A stretch of 64,000 nt of DNA from Cladopsammia gracilis (lineage: Eukaryota > Cnidaria > Anthozoa > Scleractinia > Dendrophylliidae). Below, in pieces: positions 35,391-47,588 of the stretch. A program made the translations under genes and the position numbers. Each line of letters opens with the position of its first letter. Positions within the stretch are counted from its first letter, which is position 1. The stretch spans positions 1,486,501 through 1,550,500 of the forward strand of contig JAJGOT010000115.1 in assembly GCA_022457155.1 (NCBI GenBank). The letters run 5' to 3'. Under the pieces are notes generated by a model. The model was not told the DNA's origin. It worked only from the letters and a program-made list of their open reading frames with translations, and did no database searches.

Positions 35391-35926
35391 TGGGGATGAA
35401 GTGCTCCTCTCGTCACACTCTAGCCCCCATAGACTCGTTTCTCGAGGCCCAACTCCCTCCAGTTTTTCTGTACTGCTCCGATCTAGGTTAGAGGAGGCCC
35501 TACTCCCTCCAATCAGAGAGGAGGCCCAACTCTCTCCTCTCTACCCAGGAGTGCTTTCGCGTGGGTGCAACCTGAGGCCCAACTACCTCACCCATCCACG
35601 GTCTGTATCTCCATGGGCTGTAGGTTAGGATCTAGGTTAGAGGAGGCCCTACTACCTCCAATCAGAGAGGAGGCCCAACTACCTCCTCTCTACCCAGGAG
35701 TGCTTTCGCGTGGATGCAACCTGAGGCCCAACTACCTCACCCATCCACGGTCTGTATCTCCATGGGCTGTAGGCTTAATCCGATACATGTTTACCTAGCA
35801 GTACTGCGGAAAAAAGTATTATTTCTGAGCATTTCATTACCCACTTCCCCATTGGCACCCACAAAACAAGTTGTTGTTTATTGTTTTCTAATAGTTACTT
35901 TACTATGAAAAGAGGAAGTTAATTAA
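35391..35926. repeat. 536-bp direct repeat, left copy
   Basis: It matches 36475-37010 at an offset of 1,084 bp with only a few substitutions. Inside, a 149-bp unit rich in GAGGCCCAACTACCTC is itself doubled (near 35565 and 35714). It starts TGGGGATG but ends GTTAATTAA, so it is not a typical TG...CA LTR. Confidence 0.9.
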
Positions 35927-36474
35927 ATCCTAATTTATTGGAGCACTGCAATAAATTATAGTTAATTAACAACTCTTTTATCGCGTGGTTAAACCTGGGG
36001 CGTACGTGCCTTCCAGTTTGCGTGACACAACCAGTCACACCCCACGTGGTGTCTCATCCAATGAAATTCTAGTGCTGTCATCTTTTGGCATAATCGGAGC
36101 ATGCTCATTCACTCTTGTATTCCTCGTGCTCGTAGCCACAAGTTCCAAAATCGTGCCCCTCCCCAACCCACCCCACTGCTCAGGCTTCACTTCACTTTAC
36201 TCAGTGTACCCTATTAGATAATAATAACAATAATAATAACAATAAAAAGAAGTCCACAATATCATATCCAGACAATAGGAAATGAATATATTGTTATTAT
36301 ATATTATTAGCTATTCTTATGTACACCTCCTCCATATAGGATGGTTAAAATTAGGTGATTTAATGGAGTCCAATTTCTTGAAATTAATGAAGTCGTAACT
36401 GGCTTTGTCCAGATAAATACGTATACCTTATAATTAGTTGACATTACTTGATCGTTCAATAAAGAACAAGGGAA

Positions 36475-37010
36475 TGGGGATGAAGTGCTCCTCTCGTCAC
36501 ACTCTAGCCCCCATAGACTCGTTTCTCGAGGCCCAACTCCCTCCAGTTTTTCTGTACTGCTCCGATCTAGGTTAGAGGAGGCCCTACTCCCTCCAATCAG
36601 AGAGGAGGCCCAACTCCCTCCTCTCTACCCAGGAGTGCTTTCGCGTGGGTGCAACCTGAGGCCCAACTACCTCACCCATCCACGGTCTGTATCTCCATGG
36701 GCTGTAGGTTAGGATCTAGGTTAGAGGAGGCCCTACTACCTCCAATCAGAGAGGAGGCCCAACTACCTCCTCTCTACCCAGGAGTGCTTTCGCGTGGATG
36801 CAACCTGAGGCCCAACTACCTCACCCATCCACGGTCTGTATCTCCATGGGCTGTAGGCTTAATCCGATACATGTTTACCTAGCAGTACTGCGGAAAAAAG
36901 TATTATTTCTGAGCATTTCATTACCCACTTCCCCATTGGCACCCACAAAACAAGTTGTTGTTTATTGTTTTCTAATAGTTACTTTACTATGAAAAGAGGA
37001 AGTTAATTAA
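36475..37010. repeat. 536-bp direct repeat, right copy
   Basis: Same sequence as 35391-35926 with the same internal 149-bp doubling. Between the two copies lie 548 bp with no primer-binding site or polypurine tract that I could recognise. Confidence 0.9.
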
Positions 37011-37360
37011 TAATTCACACGGTTGTGAATTAAAAATGAAAAAAAATTAGCATACCAAAAATAACTGCAGCCTATGCAAATTAAAGTAAATCTTAGAAAC
37101 ATTAATATGGTTAAATAAATAAATAACCAAAGAAAACCAAAATAAATAAATGAGCAAAGAAAACCAACGCTTACCTCTTGTGTGACCTTCCGAAAACAGA
37201 AAAGGAAAGATACACCGTACATATAAAGCTCCTGCAGCCTCATAAAAAATGCTAAATACTAAGAGTTCGATATCAAAATGTTATGCTTATTTGGCTAAAG
37301 TTAGCAAATTTGAAGATGGTTCTACCAGACTTACAGCATGAGATAATGTTTAGTTCCAGT

Positions 37361-37507
37361 TTATTCGGGGACAAAGAGCCCATCGATGTATAACATATCC
37401 GGTCTACTTTTGCTAAAGGAAGCCTTCTTTCCAGCTTGTTTTGCGTCCTTGAGCTTCTTAAGTTGTCGTTTCCGTGATTGTTGAATGCCTCCAGGGAAGT
37501 CAGAAAA
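37361..37507 (-). pseudogene. LINE ORF1 C-terminal fragment
   Basis: The minus-strand frame of about 48 codons ends at TAA (37363-37361). It reads [20 protein letters not shown], then [13 protein letters not shown] and [15 protein letters not shown] basic helix followed by '..F..S..D.LYIDG' is how ORF1 proteins of L1/Tx1 elements end in my memory. It lies upstream of ORF2 on the same strand, and the insertion edge cuts it off. Confidence 0.65.
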
Positions 37508-40191
37508 TTATCTATTATCTATTAAAATGGAAATTGTAATAATTGTGAAAACTTGTGAATAACTTGTGTAGATTGTGAATAACTTGTGTGCTGTAAATTA
37601 CACTTGTGAAAACTGTAATGGCTAGTCTGACAACTGTTGTTTCGTCGCTGCCAAGCGACTCTTCAGAGACCTTCCTGATATCTGGCAAACTCGTTGAGCA
37701 TCTCGCTCAAAGTCCCGTTCACAATCAGTTCAGCACACGCAATCTGGCCTTATATCGCATAAGCCTAGATTCCCGACCGCTAAATATTCACGAGAGCAAT
37801 GGAAATTCATTCTTTTAATTCATTATTTTAATAGCATGAAGTAAGTTTTGTTTCCCGATGCCTTTCAGAAGGAAAATGCGGGAAAATATTCTCTTGATTC
37901 AGAAAAGCGGAACACACCATGTTATCGCAGATCAGTTTCGGAAAGAAAATACGTGTTATACATTAAATAAATATAATAAAATATAGCCAAACCTCGTTAA
38001 GTTCAAGTGGCAAATTGCCTGCGAGGAATGTGACAGAAAATCCAGAGATATCTTAAATACGTCATCAAGCACAATTTCATTGTAGCTCTAGCCCGCATAA
38101 CAGGCGTTATTGGAGCGCTCAAGCGGGTTTTTACTCAAAAGCGGATGGTTAGAAGTACTTGAATTGGAAACCTGAAAACTGGTAAGGATTTTCCATAGAT
38201 ATCGTAGTTTTTCATGCTAAGATCTTTTTGGGACTAACATCTGAAAAGTCGGATGAATATATTAAGATATTTAATTTCACCTTGGATTCAGAATACAATT
38301 CTGTTTCTTTTAGCGCTGACTGTGTTTTCCGTATGTTTCCAATTACTCAGTTTCTTTCAATAAAGCTTTGGGTAGCATCAGGCTTTCAGATGGGAGATAG
38401 TCTGGCTGCACTCTTCCGCTATTAGTGCAACAACTAACACAAATACGTTAGCATAGCATTTTTAGATTAAATTTTACTAGCATTTTGGGCAGCGAGTCGC
38501 ATGATCATGATTGTGATGAAGTTTGCAGATGCAAATTCTGAGAGCTCTGAGGCTTATTTGACCACGTTAGGAAAAAATATGTCGACGGAATTTAAAATTA
38601 CAGACATTTTGTGTAAAAATGAGGTTTAAAAAATATGCTGATATCTTAAACATTTTTCTCCCACGATAAAAGAAATGATATTTTCTTAAAATTCAAACAT
38701 CCGTTAATTAGGATGCAGACATTTAGAGAAATCGGTTAAATCTTTACTACTAAAAAACTCGATTAAAAAATGTTCTTGAAATACAGCTAAATTTTCTCTA
38801 TTATTGTTTCTGTTCAGTTCAAAGATTCAAAAAGACCTGCGATATGAATCCTCGCTTAAGAAAAGTCTACAAACTGAGTAAAGACACAGCCAAAAAATCA
38901 CCGCCAACAGTTTTAAAATACTATATCTCCAAAGCAATGCACTGTATTTAAATACATACAATAGTCGAGCCAAGTTCAACCTTAGCATGTCGATTATTGT
39001 TGCTGATATGAAGAACCTGAAGTTAAAAGCATGGGCGTGTAGAATAGGCTGTCAGGCGAAAACGAAGAATAGTTATCATGAAATGTAACTTTACTGTAAA
39101 ATTTGAATACTTAAGAGCCAGAGTTGTAACTATAGTAATTTTATTTGTCGTTTCTGCTTCATATCAGAAAAGGGTTTTTATTACCACCATAAAACAAAGC
39201 ACTAAGTAAACCTGAAGGCAAATTGATATTGAAAGCGTGGGAACTGACTTTAGGTGAAGTTTATTTCTGAAACAAAAATATTGAATTTTCTTACGATGAT
39301 CTTCATTACTGATAAAAATATCAAAAATTATTAAATAATTTTAATGTCTATGTTGGTACTCGTTTACTTTGAATACGAATGTCTTCGAAAATGATCGAAA
39401 AAAACAGATTCTGTGTGTACTTAAAACTGTGACATGTTCTAAAAGAATTCTCAAAGTAATAAAATTCTTCGCTGCCTTTAATACGAGTAGGATACTTATG
39501 CAGTAGAAACAATCACAATTTGTAAAAATGAGGTGTTAAAAATATGGTGATATCTCAAACATTTTACATCCTCCAAAACATAAATGATATTTTCTTAAAA
39601 TTCAAACATTCATTAGGGTGTTAAAAATTATGGAAATCGGTTAAATCTTTTTAAAATAAAAAAAAATTTTGATTACAAAATGTTCTTGAAATACAGCTAA
39701 ATTTTCTTCATCATTGTATTATTTCTGTTCAGTTCTCAAACTCATTAATAATTAATGAAGAAAATACGAAGGAAATTAACGTTTAATGAGTGTTTGGAAA
39801 TCAGATGAAACACTCCTCATTTTTGCATCCTTAATTTCTCCTTCTAAAATCATTTTGTTTGAGAAGTAATATCAAACATTCGATACAGTATTTCATCACA
39901 AGATCAAACACCTCGAAGTTCGTCAAAAATACTCCGCTGCGCGTCGTATTTTCAACTCTCTTCTCAGTGTTTGATCTTGTGATGAAACACTGTGTCTCAT
40001 GTTTGATAAATTACTTCAAAGATTAAGAAAACCTTCGATGTGACATCCTCGCTGATAAGAAACGTCTACAAAATGAGTAAAAACTGATAGTTGTTTTTGT
40101 TTTAATTTGCACATGGAGACATTCAGCCAAAAATCACCGCCAACAATTTTAAAATACTATATCTCAAAGCAATGCACTGTATTTAAACGTA

Positions 40192-40477
40192 TAGAGCAGT
40201 TTTCGATTGAGTATCGAAAGTAATTACACAATTGCTTTGGTTTTGCATTGCTACGCTTTGTGATTGGCTAAAAAATCTCGCGCCACTTTCTCGACCAATC
40301 AGAAGTAAAACCAAAACCAATCATGACTTGCTCGCAGGCGTTTTCCCGCGCTTGGCGCCGCCGACATGTAATTGCTTCGAGCTCTGATTGGTTCATTGGA
40401 TTGTTTACGACTGCTGTGATTGGTCAGAGTAATTACTTTGGTTTTGGTTTTACGACACTCATTTGAAAACTGCTCTA
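40192..40477. mobile_element. TIR element, copy 2
   Basis: Ortholog of 19915-20200. Confidence 0.8.
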
Positions 40478-40779
40478 TAATCGTCGAGCCAAGTTCAACC
40501 TTAGCCTGTCGATTACTGTTGCTGATATGAAGAACCTGTTAAAAGGAGGGGCGTGTAGAATTAGCTGTTTTAACTTGGCACGTCGATTACTGTTGCTGAT
40601 GTAAAGAACTTGTTAAAAGAAGGCCGTGAAGAATAAGCTGTTTAGAAAATTTTAGAATTTTGATGACGTCAAGTGAAAACGAAGAAAAGTTACCATGAAA
40701 TGTAACTATATATAATTTGAATACTCAAGAGCAGGCAGAGTTGTATCTATCTCCTTTTTTACAATAACTGTGTGAATTC

Positions 40780-41560
40780 CCGCGCGCTGATTGGCTCATT
40801 TCTATGGTCGATGAGAGTATAGACCATGAAAATGACGTAACAGGTAACGCAACGCGATGAGTTTTGTCAAACTTTTGGCGCTACGGGTTCTTCAAACAGT
40901 GAAAAAAAAGAAAGAACTAAACGAAAGAACTAAAACTGAGCCGAAAACAACTTGGAGCAAAGATTCATCTGATTATTCGAAGATATTTCAAATTTGAAAA
41001 AGGTTAGCTTTGTAAACTGTGCGTAGTAATTTTATCTTTGACTTTGTGTGAGGTTATTGTGCTCTATTTTGCGATTATCGCCGAGCGCGGTTCTCTAAAA
41101 TTTGCCGAATAACGGCTCTTTGTTTTGCTGTGTTAAAATTTATATTAAAAGATTATAGCGATGATTTAAGCTGAAGAGAATTTAAGTGAGCCTTTTTCGT
41201 TACATAATTTATTCACATAAAAAGTTAAGGCTTTAATTATATCCCACGCAAAAACATTTTGCAGCAGTTTGTCAGTGTTAGGTTGTTTATCTTGATTTTC
41301 TAAAATGATTCCCACAAACTCGTTCGCTCGGCGCTCGCAGTTATTCAAGTTTGTTATTGTAAAAAACAAATCGACCGCATTTTTCCATGGTCTATACTCT
41401 CATCGACCATAGAAATGACGCCATAAAATGTTCAAAACTTGGCAGTGAAACCACTCGCCTAACGGCTCGTGGTTCCACTTGAGTTTTGAACATTTTATGA
41501 CGTCATTTCTATGGTCGATGAGAGTATAGACCATGGAAAAATGCGGTCGATTTGTTAATT
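40780..41560. repeat. foldback block, copy 2
   Basis: It corresponds to 20480-21426, with about 150 bp missing near 40905. The 192-bp inverted repeat is at 41365-41556. Confidence 0.8.
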
Positions 41561-41635
41561 ATAATTCAACGCATTGATACACTGCCCAAATATGGTCAAA
41601 AAGTTATCGATATACGCTATGTCTACATGACGTAT

Positions 41636-41840
41636 ACCCCCTGCACCCCTCCCCTAGATCCGCCCCGAAATGTGTGACTGTTGGTGTGATAAAGACCAAC
41701 TTTTGGTGTCCGTTTTGGAAGGCTGCCCGTTTAGAGTTTGCTGTAAATTTTTTGTAAGACGTTTGCTGTATTTTGCACTTTGTTCAATGGAAATAATGTT
41801 GTTTGTTTCGCTGAACATGTTGTATTAAATAAACAGATCT
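41636..41840 (+). pseudogene. duplicated NUP188 3' UTR tail (copy 3)
   Basis: It is the same segment as 21504-21710, with AATAAA at 41828-41833. Confidence 0.75.
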
Positions 41841-43185
41841 TTTTTGTTATCATTTTCCTGTTTGCTTCACCTGTTTGCTACGAAGAATTTTCTGAGTCCA
41901 AAACCCAGTAACCGCCACACAAAAACTATAAACACATCTCCCCGCGATATTTAGCGGAAAATATATATTAATAATATTCTGATGTACCGTGTCTTAATAA
42001 CAACAATAGGACGTAATTTTTAAATCAGATATTTATAATTTTTTTTATAATAAGTGATATTCCCACGTATTCAAAATTTGCCTTTAACCTTCGTACGCCT
42101 TTAGCTAAATATATATTGCTAAATTGAATAGAACTGATTATTTTGAACAGATGAAAAATATTTTTAAATGCCAACATAATTATTTTGATGTTAAACAGCT
42201 TGGATAATAAACTCAATAACCTGATTTGGCTTCAAAAATACATGTATGTACGGATATTTGTCGCTAGACATCTGTTCTTCGAAGCTCGCATATTTCCTCT
42301 AGTTTCCCTCTCGAAAAAGTGTTCGCTTCTTGAAAAAGATAATTTCCACGGACATATCCGTGCCTATTTTTGCGTCAAATGGCGGTTATTGTTTATATAT
42401 ATGGACAGAACGTTATTATACCGTGTTAATTCTGCATTTGGGAAGAGAGGAACGGCAAATTAGAACTAAAAGTTCTTTTTAATTCGTTCTAATAACGGAA
42501 ACGTAGGACTATTAATTAAAAAATCCTAGTTAAGTGCCTTTGGTCAGACACGAAACGCTCGAATTGTACCGAAAAGAAAATATCAAGTAGTTCCTTGACA
42601 GAAGAACAAACCGAAGTTCAATTTTAAGAGATTTTGTTTTCAACAAAACACGGATAGAACTTGGAAAAAAGTTGCGCATCCGTTTCCATCCCAGCCATCT
42701 GTCGTCAAGTACAATTAAAAGCAGCTTAAGTGAATTAGTAAAGAAATTGTTAAAAAAGTTTCAATTATATTGATGTCTCCATTGTTACAAATTTCTTTTT
42801 TTTGCTTTTCAAAGTAGTACTTAAAATATGACAAATCCATCCAAAGAGCCTAATTAAACATGCAAATGTTTTTTTTTTGCTTTATAAAATAGTACTTAAA
42901 ATATGACATTGCTAATTTAATATTCTTCTTTATCACTTAACAACAGTCAAGGAGTTTTAATAACGTATTCAGAAATCCGTCCAAAGAGCGTAATTAAACA
43001 GTGTTAATTCCGGTTTGTTCACTTAAGAACGGAGACACGGAAAAGTCCCATTTAATGTTTTTGTTTCCGATAACGGTCACGGAATCTTGGTATCAAGAAG
43101 GAACGGGATAAAAATCGCATAATAAAATATTGCAAGACTCGAGACAGATAACAGGGTACAAAAAATAGAACAAGTAAGGCTATAT

Positions 43186-43224
<39 letters not shown>

Positions 43225-43765
43225 TTCATTAATTAATCAGTTGCGATATAAAATAAGGCAAACTCCTGTCGATTATAACAATGCTATTATTTCTTAGTAA
43301 GTGACAACTTTATTTACAGAGACTAACACATAACAGAAGGATAACTGATAAACTAGTACCTTAAAGTTAAAATATAGATAAAATCCAAAAGTTAAAATAA
43401 AGAAGGAATAAGAATGACTAAATGCTAAAATTATATTCACTTTGAAAATTTAGGTAAAAACATCACAGTGAAGAGCAATGAGTTAAGCTGCCTGGGTATT
43501 TGGGTGTTTTTTTTTTTAAACATGGATTGGAGTGAACCGATGGAGACTTTATTCCGTATTTCGACGGAGACACAAAATTTAATCTCAGTTTACCAACTGT
43601 TCCTACCTAAACCGTGATGTTGGTCTGCCTGTGCTAAGAATTCGAAAGATGATATCTGACATCGCTATAAATCTAAACGTGGTTTAACTAAGTTGCCTTA
43701 AGGTATAGATTTATCAGCATCATTAGCAGTTGCCTTAGTTATGATATAAGTCCTAAATATAAAGT

Positions 43766-44235
43766 GTGTCCAATCAAATGAACTTTAGAGCTGTATTTTC
43801 TTCATGGCGCTGTTTATTATGCTGTGCAGCAAGGTGGCTCTAACTTTTAAGTCTAGTGTGACCATCCAAATAAAAGCTACTGAGCAGTACTTTCCTGTGG
43901 TACTGTTTATTATGCTGTACAAGGTGGTTCTAACTTTTGAGTCTGAAGATGAAATTCTAAAGTGTGACCATTCAAATGAAAGCTACTGAGCAGTACTTTC
44001 CTGTGGTGCTGTTTATTATGCTGTACAAGGTGATTCTAACTTTGAGCCTGTGGATGAAATCCTAAAGTGTGACCATTCAAATGAAGGCTATTGAGTAGTA
44101 CTTTCCTGTGGTGCTGTTTATTATGCTCTACAAGGTGATTCTAACTTTGAGCCTGTGGATGAAATTCTAAAGTGTAACCATTCAAATGAAAGCTACTAGT
44201 AAGCAGTACTTTCTTATGGTGCTTTCTATTCTGCC
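43766..44235. repeat. 106-bp minisatellite, copy 3, about 5 units
   Basis: Same unit as at 13330 but two units fewer than in copies 1 and 2. Confidence 0.9.
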
Positions 44236-44305
44236 ATAAAAGGTGGTTCTGGTTCCTGAAATCTCTTTATGCGTATTTATCTTTGGTTTTGTCTGTATTC
44301 GACTA

Positions 44306-44797
44306 CCTTATTACATGAAATTTTCGCGACACGTTAATTTCGTGAATTTCGCGATTTAAAAAAAATCGCGAAATTTAAGTGACGCGAAAATTAAATGTCG
44401 CGAAAATAACATGACGCGAAAATTAAGTGACGCACATTATGTCAATAATTAAAAAAGAACGACTTTATTACCATTACACACGTTTATAACAATCATTTTG
44501 AACTATTCTGTGGTAATGTTCTGGTCCTTCAAGCATGAACTACAAACCGTGCCTTGTTACACTGTGAGAACATCTTTCTTGTTACTGTTTACATAATCAG
44601 TTGCGTTATTTTCATTTGGACATTGTTGATTAAGTTGTTTAATCAAATTCAGGGACAAGTGTGTCTCACTCAAAAACACGAAATTAAAGTGAGTCAAAAT
44701 GCAAAATTTTCGAAAAATCGCGAAATTAAGGTGTCGCGAAATATGCGAACCTCAAAATCGCGAAATTAACGTGTCGCGAAAATTTCATGTAATAAGG
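44306..44797. mobile_element. 492-bp TA-flanked MITE, copy 3
   Basis: Ortholog of 24382-24874, with TA at 44304-44305 and 44798-44799. Confidence 0.9.
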
Positions 44798-45305
44798 TAT
44801 TTTACGAATTATATTTTTGATTCATTTTTTTGGAAGAAAAATGACTACACAGTTAGTCTGCTTGAGTCCACCGTTATTCCGTATTTTGAACATTTTTTCA
44901 TAATCATAAGTACAAGCTCCTGAGTACAAGCTTTGATCAGGCTTATGTGCTTCCTCCATTTGTTTTTCAAAATACAGAATTTCCACTGCACAAAAATAGC
45001 CTATTGAGATTTGAATGACAAAGAAAAAGCGCTATTAATGGTAGAATTTATATGTCAAGGAAAAAAAAATTCTTAATAGAAGCCCGATCATTACCAGGGG
45101 AAGTCTTTGGTCTTTCCGACTAATTTACTCACCATCGGTCAAAAGAGTTCTCTTTTAATCTCCCACAACACTAATTGTTTTTGAGAACATAAGGCGCTTT
45201 TATTTTTCGGTGGGTGCTCGAGCACGAACGTGAAAAAGTTATTGAATGATCTGTCAACGGAAGATTGTATTCATCCTGCTTCTTTCCTATAACAAATTAA
45301 ATTAA

Positions 45306-45654
45306 GGGACAGTGTCTCACCTGAAATATCGTGTTTTCATGATAATGGCCAGGAGCTTGCTTCATTACTAACGTAGGAAGAAAAAATATTGCCGATAAAC
45401 GCAAAGAAATATGAACTACAAAAACAACATAATGACTAAAAAACGCAAAATTCCACCAAAATGGAAACTGATTTTTTGACCGCCTGTCACGAAATCAAAA
45501 TCGATGAACTGTAAATCCACTTCCATCCTTATAATGCTGCACTACTGTTTTGCTCTCTTGCATCTTTTATTCAATTTAGTTTTTTTGGCGATATAAACAA
45601 AATTAAGTAAACAAATTAAGTAAACAAAACTGCGTTATTTCGGGGAGTGCCCCT
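45306..45654 (-). mobile_element. TTAA-flanked MITE, copy 3
   Basis: Ortholog of 14573-14909. A short AAATTAAGTAAAC duplication lies near its right end. Confidence 0.75.
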
Positions 45655-45688
45655 TTAATAACTAGGTTACCGTGGGATACACATTTAT

Positions 45689-46571
45689 GTATAGTTTAAA
45701 AAACAAGCAGTAGTGTATTATCAGGTTTAAAAACTCTCGGCTTCGCCTCGAGTTTTTAAACCTGATAATACACGTGCTGCGAGTTTTTTGAACGGCTTCA
45801 AAAACATTCTTTTAAAAGCGTGTCCCTTCGGAATTAAAACAGTTGCGCTTTTGTGCAAAGAGGAAATTAGCATACGAGAAAAACAAGTAGACTAGACTGA
45901 TTAGCATACAACACATGTGCCACGTCCTCGACGAAGTGACCATTGCTTCCCGGCTCCTGTCGAAAGTTTTGGGATTTTATAGTTCTGAGGGAAAACATCT
46001 ACCGAAAAAAGCTATACTAAAGTTGTCAGGTCAGTACGGTACATAAAACGGCTGACAATTTTTTTTTTTTCAGAGGTAGAGAACGAGTAGAAATAAGCAG
46101 CTTGAATCTGCGAACCAGTCGCTTATCTGGCAATTTACACGAGGGCGGTGGTGTCAGTCAAATAACGGCTCACTTATTAAACTGTTGGTTGTTTATTTTG
46201 TTAAGAAGATTCCAAATAGAATGGCGAAAGACCAGATTTCGTAAAACAGTACTGCACAAAAATATTAAAGTCACCATTTGTTGCACTAAGAATCCTGAAC
46301 AATTACTACCCATATCAGTAATCTTTATATAAAGATTACGTGTGATCTTAATATAAATATCACGGTCATTTTAAAATCATTCTCATTAAAAATTCAGCGA
46401 TAATTGCATTGTTTGCCCATTCAGCCCCGAACTCCCCTGTGACTGAAATCAAAGCCGCCACCAGGCTTTTCATAATGACCGTAGATTACCAGGTATAAAG
46501 GCTCATACACGTGATCGATTTGCGTCGTGTGATTGGCTGATATGCTCATGAATTATTAATGAGTTTTTGAA
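45689..46571. repeat. roughly 0.9-kb block, copy 3
   Basis: Ortholog of 25741-26616. The 21-bp centre of its palindrome (45733-45753) is the exact reverse complement of the centre in copy 2 (25785-25805). Confidence 0.65.
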
Positions 46572-47276
46572 CGTAAATTAAATTAGATATTCTCATGTTC
46601 CCTAAGGCGCTGTGCTTTGGTAAGAGAATTACATTCCCTTAAGTAGGTCGACCTTTAATCAACGGTAAACAAGAAATATAAAATAAAATAAAATAAAATA
46701 GATTCTTAATATTTTATTACTTTTGCTTTGAGAGAGAAAAAGAGAATTGAACAGCGAACAAACGGTTTTCCAAAATTCGAAAAAAAAAGCTTTATGATCC
46801 GATTAATTACATATTCACATGCTCCCTTTAAGGCGCTGTGCAATGGTAAAAGAATTACCTTTCCTAAGAAATACATAGTAAAATAAAATAGGTTCTTAAT
46901 ATTTTATAAGTTTTGCTTTGAGAGATAAAAAGAGAATTGAACAGCGAACAAACGGTTTTCCAAAAAATGATTCGAAAAAAGAAATATAACTTAATGGTAA
47001 ATTAATTACATGTTCACATGTTCCCTTAAGGCGCTGTGCATTGGTTAAGTAGGTCGACCTTTAATCAGCGGTAAACAAGGAATATATAGTAAAATAAAAT
47101 AGGTTGTTAAAATTTCATAATTTTTGCTTTTTTAATTAAGAGATAAAAAGAAAAGAGAAATAACTTGGAATATATATAATTACATTCCAAGTTATTTCTT
47201 TTTTCGATCTTTTCTTTTTCTACGTATTAAGCAGTTTGTTTTTCTGGCTTTGGGAGCGACAACAGGGTCAAGCCCA

Positions 47277-47588
47277 AATCATACCGTCCAGAGGACGTCG
47301 GACACCTTATTGAGACTTATATAACGGAGTAACTGGTTAGCTTTCAGTTGAGGTTGGGGGTGGCAATTTGAGTTAAATTTAGGACTAAGCAACCCGAGAA
47401 GCTAGGTGGTACAGCGGTACGGTACGCTATGTAAGCCTAAGCCTATAGCTGAGGTCACAGGTTCAATCCTTAGTGGGGATTTTAGATTTTCTTTTTTACA
47501 CTTAAAAATTTATTGAAAATAAAATTCTAAGTGCTGATATTACGGATTATTATTAAGATGTCCGACGTCCTTCTGGACGGTATGATTT
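47277..47588. mobile_element. TIR element with tRNA-like core, copy 3
   Basis: Ortholog of 15672-15985. The A box has a T-to-C change (TGGTACAGCGG). Confidence 0.75.

Larger units (their letters stand above)
34693..37360. other. LINE ORF1-ORF2 interval with foreign repeats
   Basis: This is far longer than a normal spacer between LINE ORFs. Only the edges look like LINE spacer. The rest holds the duplicated 536-bp repeat, an AATAAC microsatellite (36222-36246) and unassigned sequence. The plus-strand ORFs here fall in the repeat and are duplicated with it. Confidence 0.5.
27827..37510 (-). mobile_element. 9,684-bp L1/Tx1-like LINE insertion with nested elements, copy 2 only
   Basis: The direct repeat TCTATTATC stands at 27818-27826 and 37511-37519. 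Copies 1 (16130-16138) and 3 (47733-47741) have it once, so the empty site is known. On the minus strand the insertion runs ORF1 tail (37507-37361), spacer with nested repeats, ORF2 endonuclease (34692-33918), an inserted DNA transposon (30566-33917), then ORF2 RT to 27827. It is cut inside ORF1 at its 5' end and inside ORF2 at its 3' end, with no poly-A or 3' UTR. Confidence 0.85.
21504..41635. repeat. tandem triplication unit, copy 2, with 9.7-kb insertion
   Basis: The junction with copy 1 reads GACGTATA|CCCCCTGC, joining the middle of the MITE to the middle of the NUP188 3' UTR. The same junction recurs at 41635/41636. Without the insertion (27827-37510) the unit is about 10.4 kb. To about 40.7 kb it resembles copy 3 (TA-MITE, 0.9-kb block, no TTAA element). 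Beyond that it carries the foldback block shared only with copy 1. Confidence 0.9.

Noticed and set aside
35391..37010. LTR retrotransposon
   Set aside because: The direct repeats lack CA ends, there is no target duplication or primer-binding site, and nothing codes for gag or pol between them.
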